Source: a virus. Taken from it: a stretch of DNA of 34,876 nucleotides. The stretch covers positions 1 to 34,876 of the IMG/VR virus record IMGVR_UViG_3300037827_000653; one strand, written 5' to 3'. The translations under genes were made by a program, and so were the position numbers. The first letter of the stretch is position 1; the number at the start of each line of letters is the position of its first letter. The notes below the pieces were generated by a model. The model did no database searches, had not been told where the DNA came from, and saw only the letters and a list, made by a program, of their open reading frames with translations. Positions 1 to 9,210 of this stretch are shown here, in pieces.

Positions 1-665
1 CTAAATACTATAGGAGTCGTGCCAATTGTAAAAGGTCCCTGACCAGTTTCTACATATAAATTTGCAGCATTGACTGTTCCCTCCGATATCACACAATAAG
101 AACCTTCAACAACTTCATTCGGCGCACCAGTATCATAATCGGTAGCTCTAGTCAGCACCCAGTTCGTCGCTCCACTCCCTACCGTCGTTACTACATATAT
201 CCCGTTCTGAAATGTACTAACCTGGTCCTTTACCAACACTCGGTCATTCACAGATAACGATACTCCGTCTATCGCTAGGGCAGCTTGAGCACCAGCGTTA
301 GTCAACGTCGCCCCAACCCCAGATGCCCCATTATTATATGTGACCGTAGAAGCAGTCGTGCTAGCTACTCGACAAGAAGTCCTAGGTGAAAGTCCTGAGG
401 ATACTGAATCTACATATTGTTTAGTAGCCGCCCCAAGAGCCGTTACAGGATCTGCACTCAGTATTAATGGACCAGTCATCGTACTACCTGCTATATGTAC
501 CATAGCTGGTAGTGTCACATTTGTTCGGGTATTACCAGGATCATCTGCAACAGTAAAATCAATACCTACAAAATTTAAAATAGGCTCCTGAGCAACGGCA
601 CTCCCATTGCCTTGAATAGTTGTAACACCGCCTGTCGTGTTTAATATTCTATTAAACTGCGCCAC
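1..665 (-). CDS. Tail fibre B, N-terminal part (gene continues across the contig ends)
   Basis: This is the 5' part of a phage tail fibre gene that runs off the left edge. The start is GTG at 665-663, directly abutting the TAG stop of the upstream gene, and the protein begins MAQFNRIL. It aligns along its whole length with fibre A (30371-32767), which also starts with GTG and MAQFNRI. The fragment ends in VYVETG..PIVF and resumes in frame at 34876 as VFSAFNSAAN when the ends are joined over the 8 shared bases. The shared N-terminal part probably attaches to the virion. The product would be 729 aa. The fibre family is clear from repeats and context; the attachment role is inferred. Confidence 0.85.
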   Translation of the reverse strand, partial: MAQFNRILNTTGGVTTIQGNGSAVAQEPILNFVGIDFTVADDPGNTRTNVTLPAMVHIAGSTMTGPLILSADPVTALGAATKQYVDSVSSGLSPRTSCRVASTTASTVTYNNGASGVGATLTNAGAQAALAIDGVSLSVNDRVLVKDQVSTFQNGIYVVTTVGSGATNWVLTRATDYDTGAPNEVVEGSYCVISEGTVNAANLYVETGQGPFTIGTTPIVF

Positions 666-998
666 CTAATATATCTCTAATGAAGCATTTAATGTAGTCG
701 TACCTGTTGATCCGCTTTGCACTGCTCGCACTTGTTCATTTTGAACTAAATATTGTAATGTGCATTGAGCATTAGTTGTAAAAGACAAGTTGTTACCATT
801 CATATCAGGAATATTGATCCAGACAGCTGGATTTGTTTGAGGCGCTAAAGTTTGCAAGATTATTGATGCTCCCCCAAAGGTCCCCCACACCTTAACAACT
901 GCAACTTTATTAGGATAATTGACTGTTACTGGCGTACCATTTCCATCCGTTGTTTGATTACTGAATAAAAAATATGTATTAGAATTAGTAACAGCCAT
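666..998 (-). CDS. Small beta-rich virion protein (110 aa), hypothetical
   Basis: The product begins MAVTNSNTYFLF and is rich in Thr, Asn, Gln and Val with little charge, the composition of a beta-sandwich surface protein. It lies in the late operon just upstream of fibre B, and its TAG abuts the GTG of the fibre, so translation is probably coupled. I see no catalytic motif, signal peptide or membrane segment. A decoration protein or a small tail component would fit the position. I do not recognise the family. Confidence 0.7.
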   Translation of the reverse strand: MAVTNSNTYFLFSNQTTDGNGTPVTVNYPNKVAVVKVWGTFGGASIILQTLAPQTNPAVWINIPDMNGNNLSFTTNAQCTLQYLVQNEQVRAVQSGSTGTTTLNASLEIY

Positions 999-1002
999 TT
1001 AA

Positions 1003-1209
1003 TCAATCCATAGATGGGTTAGTTTTTTCTGCTTCAATTTTAACTTTTAAATCTACAAACTCCTTTAATGAAAGTATTCCCTCATTTGACTCTTTTAGGT
1101 CATGTAAAATCGTCACATAAGGGAGCACGTTTTTATACGGAGAATTATAAAATACATCTAATAGCTTAATTGCGTCATCTGCAGAAATGATAAAATTCGT
1201 TGTCGTCAT
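1003..1209 (-). CDS. Hypothetical protein, 68 aa
   Basis: A small helical, mildly acidic protein beginning MTTTNFIISADDAIKLL. It sits 4 bases upstream of the 110-aa gene in the late operon, on the same strand as all the structural genes. A Shine-Dalgarno-like GAGG lies a few bases before the ATG at 1209 in the transcript sense. No motif or family is recognised. The tight packing and uninterrupted frame support a real gene; the function is unknown. Confidence 0.65.
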   Translation of the reverse strand: MTTTNFIISADDAIKLLDVFYNSPYKNVLPYVTILHDLKESNEGILSLKEFVDLKVKIEAEKTNPSMD

Positions 1210-1239
1210 TAAAACCTCAATTAGGAATAAAGAATAATA

Positions 1240-2130
1240 TTACGGAGCCATGATAGTAAAATGCATGATTATAGTGCCGTTTAGGGCGGTAGCAGCAGTA
1301 TTATTATATATAGTTATAACTGCTGTGCCACTTCCTGGTACTGCAGCAATAGTAAAGTTTCTGGTAGTATTAGTTCCGCCATTGTATGTCACATGTAGAA
1401 TAGAAGTAGAAGCAATGTAACTATTAGTCAGGGTTATTGCATAGTTTGCTCCACCAGCGGTGGTAAGTGAAGAAGTAGTTATGACACCAGTAAGATTATT
1501 AATGGTTACGGCATTCGCTGCCTCAGTGCCTGTACCTTTGTTTTGTAATACAAAAGACGCTGCGGCTTTGCCGTCAGGAATGGTATAAGTAAAAGCTCCG
1601 CTCTGAGCAGCGTTTGTTATAGTCATCGTAGTATTCCCTGTATTATCAACTGGAGTAAATAACCATTTACCTTTTGACGCCGTTCCAGAAAATAAGCTTA
1701 ATGAACCTGCAGTGCCAGAAGCACCTATATTCAATGTATTAATCTGTGTTGTACCCGTTATAATCTGACTTCCTGCGGTCAAAACGAAATTCGCAGTAGA
1801 AGCGCCTGGATCAGGAATGCTAATAGTACTAGCCTGTCCCATTGCAGCATTAGTAACTGTCGTAATAGTGTTGCCAGTATTATTTGTAGCTACAAATTGA
1901 AGATTTCCTTGGGAAGCCGTGGCTGGGAAAATATTGAGAGTTCCAGCTGTTCCAGAACTACCTAAGTTCAAAAGAGGTGTATCTGCTCCACCTGCAATCA
2001 AATTTGCTACTGTTATTTGCCTTGGTTCATATTGACCCGACACACTATTGAAGTGTTGTACCAAAACCATATCAGTACTACTTGCAGTCGTTACAACAGT
2101 ACCTTCAGCTCTTACTACACCAGTCCACAT
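1240..2130 (-). CDS. Repeat-containing virion surface protein (296 aa)
   Basis: The middle of this protein holds two tandem copies of a unit of about 65 residues. The units start LNLGSSGTAGTLNIF and LNIGASGTAGSLSLF and end in STISIPDP and FTYTIPDG. The rest is rich in Thr, Ala, Gly and Asn, as in beta-structured fibre or spike components. The C-terminus is a compact beta-rich segment ending IIMHFTIMAP. The start ATG at 2130 has a TGGAG site 9 bases upstream. It lies between the ejection-protein genes and the fibre genes, so an accessory fibre or receptor-contact protein is likely. This is inferred from composition and position. Confidence 0.7.
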   Translation of the reverse strand: MWTGVVRAEGTVVTTASSTDMVLVQHFNSVSGQYEPRQITVANLIAGGADTPLLNLGSSGTAGTLNIFPATASQGNLQFVATNNTGNTITTVTNAAMGQASTISIPDPGASTANFVLTAGSQIITGTTQINTLNIGASGTAGSLSLFSGTASKGKWLFTPVDNTGNTTMTITNAAQSGAFTYTIPDGKAAASFVLQNKGTGTEAANAVTINNLTGVITTSSLTTAGGANYAITLTNSYIASTSILHVTYNGGTNTTRNFTIAAVPGSGTAVITIYNNTAATALNGTIIMHFTIMAP

Positions 2131-2198
2131 ACCTTATGCTCCAAAAAATTATATTGTCTCATAAAATACTATAGAAGTTTTATATATATTCCAAGCAC

Positions 2199-4796
2199 TT
2201 AAATCATTTTCTTGGTGAAAAAATCGTATAATTGAGCGGTACTAATAGGCCTGCCATTTTTGTAAAACATGGTACGATTCACCTTGGCCTCATTTGGGAA
2301 CAATTGAGCAGCTGTTTTCTCAGAGTCATAATTGCTGATAAGCTTTTTGATGCCCCCCAATCCCAATACATGACTACCATACACTTCCCCTTGGGTGGGA
2401 TCTCTATGTAGAATATTTTGTAATTGTTCTGCATTGTTTTTTAAATAGAGAGATGCCATAACAGCATTTGCTTTAGGATCATTTTTATCTTGCAAATTGA
2501 TGTTTTTCTCCTTTCCATATCTACGCACCATCTCTTTCCAAGTGCCATTTGTAAATTGAAATAGACCTGAAGCACTTGATTTAGGATTCTTGGCTTTAGG
2601 ATTCAAATTACTTTCTACTTTTGCAATCTTCTCAACAAATTGTGGACTCAGTCCATTTTCTACCGCACTGGATTTAATGACATCCTGCACATTGTTTTCT
2701 TGTGAATTACCAGCTCCTTCCTGCAAGCTCTCATTATATAACCTATTAAACTCTTCGTTAGATAGATTTTCTAAAGGTAAGGTAGAAGCCTCTTGTGGAT
2801 TACCATTGGAAGTAGAGGGACCTCTTGCCGCATTACTAATAATTAGTTCCGGCGACATCTTTTCTTCTGCACGATTTAATATCTTTAATTGTTTATCAAG
2901 ACCATTTTGATTCACTGCCTTTTTGGCCTGATGTGCATAATAAGCATGCGGTACTTCTTTTACGAAAGGTAACGCCATGGCTTCTTGCATATAGGGTAGT
3001 TTTGTCAGTGCATTGACTAAACCGCTTTGGGTAGGGTTGCCGACACTTTTTTTACTTTGAAACATCAAGCTACCCAGATCCCCAAGATCATAAAGTTGTT
3101 TCAGTTCATTTGGTGATAACAGTTCCTTCAATATTACTTCATTTTCTTTTAAATTGTTCTTATAGGTTTGTATGTAAGGACTATTAAAGTTGAGCTCTCC
3201 TTTTTTGTTTAAAAGAGGTTTTATGATCTTTTGAGTCGCATCTAATTTCAAACCATTAAATTCAATGCTGTTTGCTCCCAAATGTTTCTTCAGCTCCTTT
3301 ATAATACTTACTGCTTCCGGCTTAAAACCATATTTATTAGCACCAAAGATCTTGTCACTTATCATTGAATATGTGTAGGGTTCTTCTGCGCTTAATACGT
3401 CTTCAAGAAATTTCTTACCAAATTGAGATTTATCCTTGGCAGTATATTTTTTCTTCCAATCGTGAGATAATTTGCGAGCATTCTTGAATTGTTCTAAGAC
3501 TGCTGTATCTCCGTGTATTAATGCTGTTTCAATCGTGTCATCCAAATAATCATCGAATTGGTGTTTTAATATATCTATGCCATATCTGTCTTGTTCTTGC
3601 GCTCCTTTCGAAGACCTAATCAATCCTTGTCTGAAGGCCTCAATCCTCCTGAAATCAACTCCCTTGGCGCCCTTTGGAACTTTAGCAAAAATCCGATTAA
3701 ATGATTTTAATTGCTGGTAAGCATTAGGTGCATTCTCTGGTGTTATCCCTTCTTCAACAAACTTTGCTCTAGCCACTTTGTCGAAACCTTTTATATCTTT
3801 GAGGTCCAAATATCCTACGTTCTCTTTAGCTATTTTATATGCGTCATCTATCGCTCGCTTTTCATTTTTGGAAGTTTTAGATATCTTATCAATGAGACCT
3901 TGTAGAGACTGTCCTTTTTCAATGAATTCTCCACCGCCAATTGTTTTTCTGGTTTCTTTCGCTGCATTCTGAAAAGCTTCGGCTCCTTCTGTGCGGGCAG
4001 TGTTAATGATGTTGGCCGCCTCCATTCCTTGTGCACCGCTGGCTAGCAAATCTTCTTTTGTCATTTGCATGAGATTTTGAGAAGCTTGGCCTTGAGTTAG
4101 AGGGACTTTGAATTTATCTGATAATGCCAAAGCAGTTTGCTGTTGAGGAGGTAATGTCTGATGGTTCAAAGCATTTGAGAACTTTTCAGGTAAAGATCCT
4201 GCAATTTTCTTCCCTGCGCTCTGTGCGGTGCCAGCGCCAAGACCGGCCGCACTACCGCCAATTAGGGCTCCCAAAAGAGGGACCGCTATGCTCTCAGGAA
4301 CGGCTTCTTTCCCTGCCTCTAAGCCCACTCCAGTACCAGCCAAAGCAGCATAATCTCTAGCATTTTGCGGCGCTAACCAACGTTGTGCGCCTGAAGATGC
4401 AGCTTTTGTGGCTCCAGCTCTCGCTATATTAGCTCCCCCTCCTAACAAGTCGGAGCTGGTATTAATAGCCTTCTCACCAAATGTTCTAGGCACAAAATAA
4501 TCATTTGTTAGTTTATTGATCCCCTCATTGAGATAATCCGATACATAAGGTATGGGAGCCGGAATATTTTTCAAGGCATCATTCCCCAATAGATAGCCGG
4601 CTAAATTGGCTGCATATGTCGGCACATTTCCAGACAGACTAATAGTATTTGGGATTGCGGTGAGGGCTCCTACTGCAGCTCCTTTGGCCCCAATCGCCAG
4701 TTTTCTACCGATAGAAGATTCTTTAGAAGCGGACGCCTCATATAATCGAAGAAGCTCATCGTTAGATAAATTCTCTAAATCGTTATTTGATCTCAT
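2199..4796 (-). CDS. Ejection protein with C-terminal lytic transglycosylase domain (gp16-like position)
   Basis: An 865-aa protein at the position of P22 gp16. Residues about 704-830 form an SLT-type lytic transglycosylase domain. It has the catalytic Glu near residue 728 in AKVESNLNP, then SSASGLFQFTNGTW and later GSHVLGLGG. The N-terminal third contains Gly/Ala-rich stretches (GAKGAAVGALTAIP and others) that could enter membranes, as in DNA ejection proteins. The middle is long, helical and charged. The motif LENLSNDELLRLYEAS at the N-terminus recurs as LENLSNEEFNRLYNES at about 675, just before the enzyme domain. Its ATG overlaps the stop of the 349-aa gene. It probably enters the host with the DNA and opens peptidoglycan locally. 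Confidence 0.85.
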   Translation of the reverse strand: MRSNNDLENLSNDELLRLYEASASKESSIGRKLAIGAKGAAVGALTAIPNTISLSGNVPTYAANLAGYLLGNDALKNIPAPIPYVSDYLNEGINKLTNDYFVPRTFGEKAINTSSDLLGGGANIARAGATKAASSGAQRWLAPQNARDYAALAGTGVGLEAGKEAVPESIAVPLLGALIGGSAAGLGAGTAQSAGKKIAGSLPEKFSNALNHQTLPPQQQTALALSDKFKVPLTQGQASQNLMQMTKEDLLASGAQGMEAANIINTARTEGAEAFQNAAKETRKTIGGGEFIEKGQSLQGLIDKISKTSKNEKRAIDDAYKIAKENVGYLDLKDIKGFDKVARAKFVEEGITPENAPNAYQQLKSFNRIFAKVPKGAKGVDFRRIEAFRQGLIRSSKGAQEQDRYGIDILKHQFDDYLDDTIETALIHGDTAVLEQFKNARKLSHDWKKKYTAKDKSQFGKKFLEDVLSAEEPYTYSMISDKIFGANKYGFKPEAVSIIKELKKHLGANSIEFNGLKLDATQKIIKPLLNKKGELNFNSPYIQTYKNNLKENEVILKELLSPNELKQLYDLGDLGSLMFQSKKSVGNPTQSGLVNALTKLPYMQEAMALPFVKEVPHAYYAHQAKKAVNQNGLDKQLKILNRAEEKMSPELIISNAARGPSTSNGNPQEASTLPLENLSNEEFNRLYNESLQEGAGNSQENNVQDVIKSSAVENGLSPQFVEKIAKVESNLNPKAKNPKSSASGLFQFTNGTWKEMVRRYGKEKNINLQDKNDPKANAVMASLYLKNNAEQLQNILHRDPTQGEVYGSHVLGLGGIKKLISNYDSEKTAAQLFPNEAKVNRTMFYKNGRPISTAQLYDFFTKKMI

Positions 4797-5842
4797 AATA
4801 AACCTGCATCTTTTCTACGTCTCATTTCTTTCTCGAGCTCCTCACGAGAATATACCGACTGCTTCTTCTCTTGGGGCGCCAAAAACACCCCTTCCGCAGT
4901 AGGCTGCGGGTTTGCTGGGTTTTGATGTTTATTTATAGGATTGATGTCACTTCCAGCATTATAATCAATAATTACATTTTTAGGATTAACTTTATTCCTA
5001 CCAGCTAAAGCTTCATATTGCTGCGTTAATTTTGTCTGATTCTTGTATTGTGAAGCATAGAGCTGTCCAGCACGCTTTATAAAATCAGCACGCATATTGT
5101 TAGTAAGTTTCTCTCCATTTAATGCTTTGTTATATTGTTGTCTAATGCGATCTGGCACTCCTGCGGCATTCTCGGCAGTGGCATATTCTGATTCTCTAAC
5201 TGTAGAGGTAGGATCATTAAGTTTCATAAACCCATAAAGTAAAGAGATGTCGCCCGCAGGACTTGGATCTTGTGCTGCTGCAAGTATCTTTGGGTATGCA
5301 TCATTTATCTCTTTCCAGGATTTCGATTGTTGTATAAACTCATCTCTTAATTTGTTTTCTTTACCAAATATTTCTTTGGTATCCTCCATAGGAGTGCCGT
5401 ATAGCTCCTTGAGTACCTTCGCTTCACTGGGTTCAAATGCTCCACTTAGTAATATTTTATTTAAAGCCTGATCCCTCGATTGTGCATTATCAGGATTATT
5501 CATAACATTGCCCAGTTTTTGAAATCCTTGATTTCTTTGCAGAGATTGGTTTTGTTCGAAAGCATGTTTTTGCTTCTGAATTAAACTCTGTTCCTTATTG
5601 TGCACGATCTGCGCTGCCTTAGTATACGCTTCATTAGCAGGCACTCCTTGTGCTTGTAATAGGCCTGCAAGACTTAGCGTTGAGGGGTTACTACCAAAAG
5701 CGTTAGTTTGGCCTTCAGAATTAGGACCGAATAGACTAGCTAAGCTAAAACCGTTATTCATGCGTTGATCCTGTTCCTTTGTAGGAGGACCCATTTGTTG
5801 CGGGTTATTCATACCAAACAATTGTGCGATTATTTCTCTCAT
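4793..5842 (-). CDS. Putative internal virion / DNA ejection protein (349 aa, gp20-like position)
   Basis: A Gln- and Asn-rich, largely helical protein beginning MREIIAQLFGMNNPQQMG. It lies in the middle of three overlapping genes between the tail genes and the transglycosylase gene, matching the gp7-gp20-gp16 order of P22-like phages. The segment from about residue 80 to 260 looks coiled-coil-like (for example KEIFGKENKLRDEFIQQSKS), and the C-terminus is strongly charged (EELEKEMRRRKDAG). It overlaps both neighbours by 4 bases, so the three are probably translated together in fixed ratio. The assignment rests on position and composition, not a recognised domain. Confidence 0.7.
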   Translation of the reverse strand: MREIIAQLFGMNNPQQMGPPTKEQDQRMNNGFSLASLFGPNSEGQTNAFGSNPSTLSLAGLLQAQGVPANEAYTKAAQIVHNKEQSLIQKQKHAFEQNQSLQRNQGFQKLGNVMNNPDNAQSRDQALNKILLSGAFEPSEAKVLKELYGTPMEDTKEIFGKENKLRDEFIQQSKSWKEINDAYPKILAAAQDPSPAGDISLLYGFMKLNDPTSTVRESEYATAENAAGVPDRIRQQYNKALNGEKLTNNMRADFIKRAGQLYASQYKNQTKLTQQYEALAGRNKVNPKNVIIDYNAGSDINPINKHQNPANPQPTAEGVFLAPQEKKQSVYSREELEKEMRRRKDAGLL

Positions 5843-6762
5843 TTACGGCCTCCAAGATTGTTACCAAACATGTTACTCCACCAGCCACCACCTGAATTAT
5901 TATTCGAATTCGCACCCAAATGTTGTCCAAATCCAGCTAAACCGATATTTCCAGCCATTTTAAAAGGACTAGGTTGAGATGCTATTGCTCCAACAGAACT
6001 ACTTTGACCAGCATTTGGAAGGCCTGCTAGCAATTGCATATAAGCTAAAGCTCTACCAAATGCAGGATTGGACATAGCTAATCCTTTGCCACTTGCAGCT
6101 TCTAGACCTGCTTGGTTATGACCCTGTATTGCATTTCCTGCACCTAACATATTAGCTAATGACATTTCTCTTAAGCCTAAGGCTTTTTCTCCAAATCCAC
6201 CCTCCATATCTGCTATTGCGCGCGCTCTTGCTTCCTCTATAGCAGGTGCTTGACGATCAATTGCACCGTTTCTACCCAGGTTACCCATTTGAGAAGATCT
6301 ATCTGCAACATCAGAATGAGCTCCCATAGTCCCTCTATTTATACTTTCTAAAGCCCTATTTCTTGCCGCTTCAAAAGGTTGTAAATATTGTGATAAACCT
6401 GCCTGTGAATAATCAGGCTTAGCATACATATCAAATGCATTTCGTTGTACTTGATTAAAAGGCTCTTGCACTCCGATTGGCCTCACGCCCTGATTCGGTT
6501 GAGTTTGCTGAAGGTTATATAACTCTTGTGAACCAAAAATATCATTAGGCTTTTGTGCAAATCCCATCCTACGTTGATCATATGGATTTTGTCCTAAATT
6601 ATTCAACATGGAAAAATATTGTTGATATGCCCTTTGAGCCTCAGGTGGTAAAGCATTATAACCTGTTGTTTCTGATCTTCTTTCTGGCTGTGCTTCTTGG
6701 TCATTTCCCCCAAACAGACTTCCTAACAAACTGGCGCCTGCAAACATTGTAGCTGGATCCAT
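5839..6762 (-). CDS. Putative internal virion / ejection protein (307 aa, gp7-like position)
   Basis: The protein begins MDPATMFAGASLLGSLFGG, a hydrophobic Gly/Ala-rich N-terminus, followed by NALPPEAQRAYQQYFSML, a pattern often seen in phage internal proteins. The rest is rich in Gln, Asn, Ala and Gly, with a helical Ala/Arg segment at about 130-230. The C-terminus is Gly/Asn-rich with SGGGWWSNMFG. The stop overlaps the start of the 349-aa gene (ATGA). By gene order it corresponds to the first of the three injected proteins of P22-like phages. No catalytic motif is visible. Confidence 0.65.
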   Translation of the reverse strand: MDPATMFAGASLLGSLFGGNDQEAQPERRSETTGYNALPPEAQRAYQQYFSMLNNLGQNPYDQRRMGFAQKPNDIFGSQELYNLQQTQPNQGVRPIGVQEPFNQVQRNAFDMYAKPDYSQAGLSQYLQPFEAARNRALESINRGTMGAHSDVADRSSQMGNLGRNGAIDRQAPAIEEARARAIADMEGGFGEKALGLREMSLANMLGAGNAIQGHNQAGLEAASGKGLAMSNPAFGRALAYMQLLAGLPNAGQSSSVGAIASQPSPFKMAGNIGLAGFGQHLGANSNNNSGGGWWSNMFGNNLGGRK

Positions 6763-6770
6763 AAATTACC

Positions 6771-7055
6771 TCAAAACGTTGAAATTGCTATTCTTACCCA
6801 CTCTAGTGTACCCGCATTATTTATTAAAATATATTCATAACTAGTATCAGTCACTCTATCATAAAGTCTATCTGGTGTTTGAACATCTGCACTATTTGCA
6901 GGCGCCGTTCTATCAGTTCTCAATCTCCCTTTTAGAAAATATTGCACTAAAGTATTATTTAAGTTTCTAACATCATTTTCTAATGAAACTAATCTTTGTT
7001 CTACTTGAGATGAAAGATTAAAAGTAGCTTTCTGTAATTGATCATTATATTCCAT
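6771..7055 (-). CDS. Small coiled-coil virion protein (94 aa), hypothetical
   Basis: The N-terminal half has heptad-like hydrophobic spacing (QVEQRLVSLENDVRNLNNTL), suggesting an oligomerising coiled coil. The C-terminal half is short and beta-like, ending NAGTLEWVRIAISTF. It lies 1 base from the 716-aa tail gene and just before the ejection-protein genes. A short trimeric tail fibre or needle-like component would fit the shape and position, but no family is recognised. Confidence 0.65.
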   Translation of the reverse strand: MEYNDQLQKATFNLSSQVEQRLVSLENDVRNLNNTLVQYFLKGRLRTDRTAPANSADVQTPDRLYDRVTDTSYEYILINNAGTLEWVRIAISTF

Positions 7056-7056
7056 A

Positions 7057-9207
7057 TTATCTTACCGTAAAAGGTTTGAGCATTTCATATATCTTTTGGA
7101 TTCTTATGCCTAAATTTATAATAGGCGTACCATTATCCAGGAATGTATAAACATATTGTCTTTGCCTCCCTACGATTCTGGTGTCAATTTTTGTAGTGTT
7201 AGCAAAGATCTGATAAGGTCCGAATACTCTAGGATTATCTCCATCATATTCTTTTGTATTAACAGTCATCGAATAGAGAAATTGGCCGTAATTAGAACTA
7301 CCTAATGGTAAAAGTATATTGCTTGGGATAATAGAGGATATTTGTTGTATAAAGTCTCCAGCACCTATTTCAGAATAATTAGTTGTTAAACTAGCTCCCA
7401 TTGGAAAACCATCATCAGTATAATCATTATAAACTTCATGAATATATAATTGAGTAGGAACACTGCCATCACAGGATCCATTAGCCATATACTGTTCTCT
7501 TATAGGATTATTTGGGATTTCTGCTGCAGTTCTTCCCAATTGTCCATTGGTCCAATGACCTTCCTGATAGTTCCAAATAACATAATTATCAGGCTCATTA
7601 CCGATAGGGAAAAACCACCAGACTTCATTGTATTCTATTACTTTTCTAGCGAAGCTTAAATAAGCTAATGGAGAATTTATATTATCTAACATCCAATGCA
7701 GAAGTGTATTATTAGGAATTTGGGAAACTACGGAACCATTATATATGTAAAAATCATTCTGGCCCATCCAAACTATGCCATCGGGAATTTCCATGACTGC
7801 ATTTGGCCCTATTATTCCGTCCGCTTCAGTTAAAAGTCTTATATTCCATATATCAGGTTTCCCTACATAAATCATGATATAAACGGCATTCAAAGTAAAA
7901 AGTAAATATTGTCCTTTAACATAAGCACTCGCAATTAATTGGATCGCGCCTGCTATCGTACTTTGAAAAGCTGTATTAGTTGCACCATTAGGTGTCCATA
8001 CAGTAATACTTTGATTATCACTGCTAGAGATATTATTTCCTGATAATGCAGCACTAATAGGAGCGCCGAATGTTACAATAGTATTTTCTGCCTGAGCTAT
8101 AAAAACATAATTTACTGCAGATGGAGCGTTAGTCAATATTACAGGAGCTACATTAATCGAGTTTGACCATTGATAAACCGCTCCTTGTTGACCTGGGGTC
8201 AATATCAAGGTCCCATTGTAAATTCCCAGAGACCAGATTCTAGGCTGTGTATATCCTTGATCCATTGATAGGCCTATACTATATGCGCCACTTCCATAAT
8301 TCCCTGCGCCAAATCCTTTATTATAAGTTAAACTACATTGTCCACCAGCTATTTGACCTTGTACAATAGTTGCTGCACCTCCAGCATTAACATATACACC
8401 ATCTGGAAAATCAGTAGTTTGATTCATATAATAATAATATGTATTCGCTGAGAGGAATCTTACTGTACTTTCAATATTAATATCAGCTGCAATTAATCCA
8501 GTTCCTATTCCTGTTGAAAGAGAGATTTTTATTCTATCTCCATCTAAAAAGCCATGTGCTACTTGCGCTACGGTCAACACTCGCGTCGCAAGATTGCATC
8601 CTATGCCAGCTGTCTGCGTTGATGAAGCGATAGATGGGAAAATATTGAATGTAAATGATGTCGTAGCAGCATTTACAGAATTAATTGTATATCCAACTAC
8701 TTGATTAAAGACTGCTGCGGCTATTCCTCCTATTGAAGTTGAAACACCGCTTATCTGTATCACGTCTCCAACATGGAATATTAATGGATTAAATTGCCCA
8801 AAATTAAAAGTTACTACTGAACTTCCTATTGCTGTTGTAATAGGGTTTAGCGCCACAAAACCGCTATAATTAGTAGTTAGACTATTTGGAATAGCAACAG
8901 CACTTCCAACGGGCACAAGAGGGGTAATATTATATAAATTGCCACCTTCATAGGTATATAGACGAGTATTTGTTCCAATGATTATATGTTCGACATTATT
9001 ATTATCAAAATAACTATAAATATTCCTTATTACTCCTGTTAAAGTTTGATCATTACCATATTTCAAGCTTATCCAACCTCCGATTGTTTCGGGTAAACCT
9101 TGATAAAAACGTATTCTATTAGCATCTGTATAAATTAATGAAGTAAAACTATTATCTTCTTTGTTTACTCCTGCAGGGATATTAACAATGCTTCGTGTAC
9201 CGAGCAT
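7057..9207 (-). CDS. Tail/stabilisation protein (716 aa, gp10-like)
   Basis: A large beta-rich protein. Its N-terminus resembles a family of podovirus tail-hub or DNA-stabilisation proteins: NRIRFYQGLPETIGGW at about 30, then HIIIGTNTRLYTYEGG and LYNITPL at about 75-100. Aromatic and Gly repeats later on (IWSLGIYNGTLILTPG, VWMGQNDFYIYNGSV, VIWNYQEGHW) suggest a propeller-like fold. It lies between the collar/adaptor genes and the ejection genes, where P22 encodes gp10. The role would be plugging the portal channel after packaging and joining the tail. Assigned from remembered family pattern plus synteny. Confidence 0.7.
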   Translation of the reverse strand: MLGTRSIVNIPAGVNKEDNSFTSLIYTDANRIRFYQGLPETIGGWISLKYGNDQTLTGVIRNIYSYFDNNNVEHIIIGTNTRLYTYEGGNLYNITPLVPVGSAVAIPNSLTTNYSGFVALNPITTAIGSSVVTFNFGQFNPLIFHVGDVIQISGVSTSIGGIAAAVFNQVVGYTINSVNAATTSFTFNIFPSIASSTQTAGIGCNLATRVLTVAQVAHGFLDGDRIKISLSTGIGTGLIAADINIESTVRFLSANTYYYYMNQTTDFPDGVYVNAGGAATIVQGQIAGGQCSLTYNKGFGAGNYGSGAYSIGLSMDQGYTQPRIWSLGIYNGTLILTPGQQGAVYQWSNSINVAPVILTNAPSAVNYVFIAQAENTIVTFGAPISAALSGNNISSSDNQSITVWTPNGATNTAFQSTIAGAIQLIASAYVKGQYLLFTLNAVYIMIYVGKPDIWNIRLLTEADGIIGPNAVMEIPDGIVWMGQNDFYIYNGSVVSQIPNNTLLHWMLDNINSPLAYLSFARKVIEYNEVWWFFPIGNEPDNYVIWNYQEGHWTNGQLGRTAAEIPNNPIREQYMANGSCDGSVPTQLYIHEVYNDYTDDGFPMGASLTTNYSEIGAGDFIQQISSIIPSNILLPLGSSNYGQFLYSMTVNTKEYDGDNPRVFGPYQIFANTTKIDTRIVGRQRQYVYTFLDNGTPIINLGIRIQKIYEMLKPFTVR

Positions 9208-9210
9208 GTA

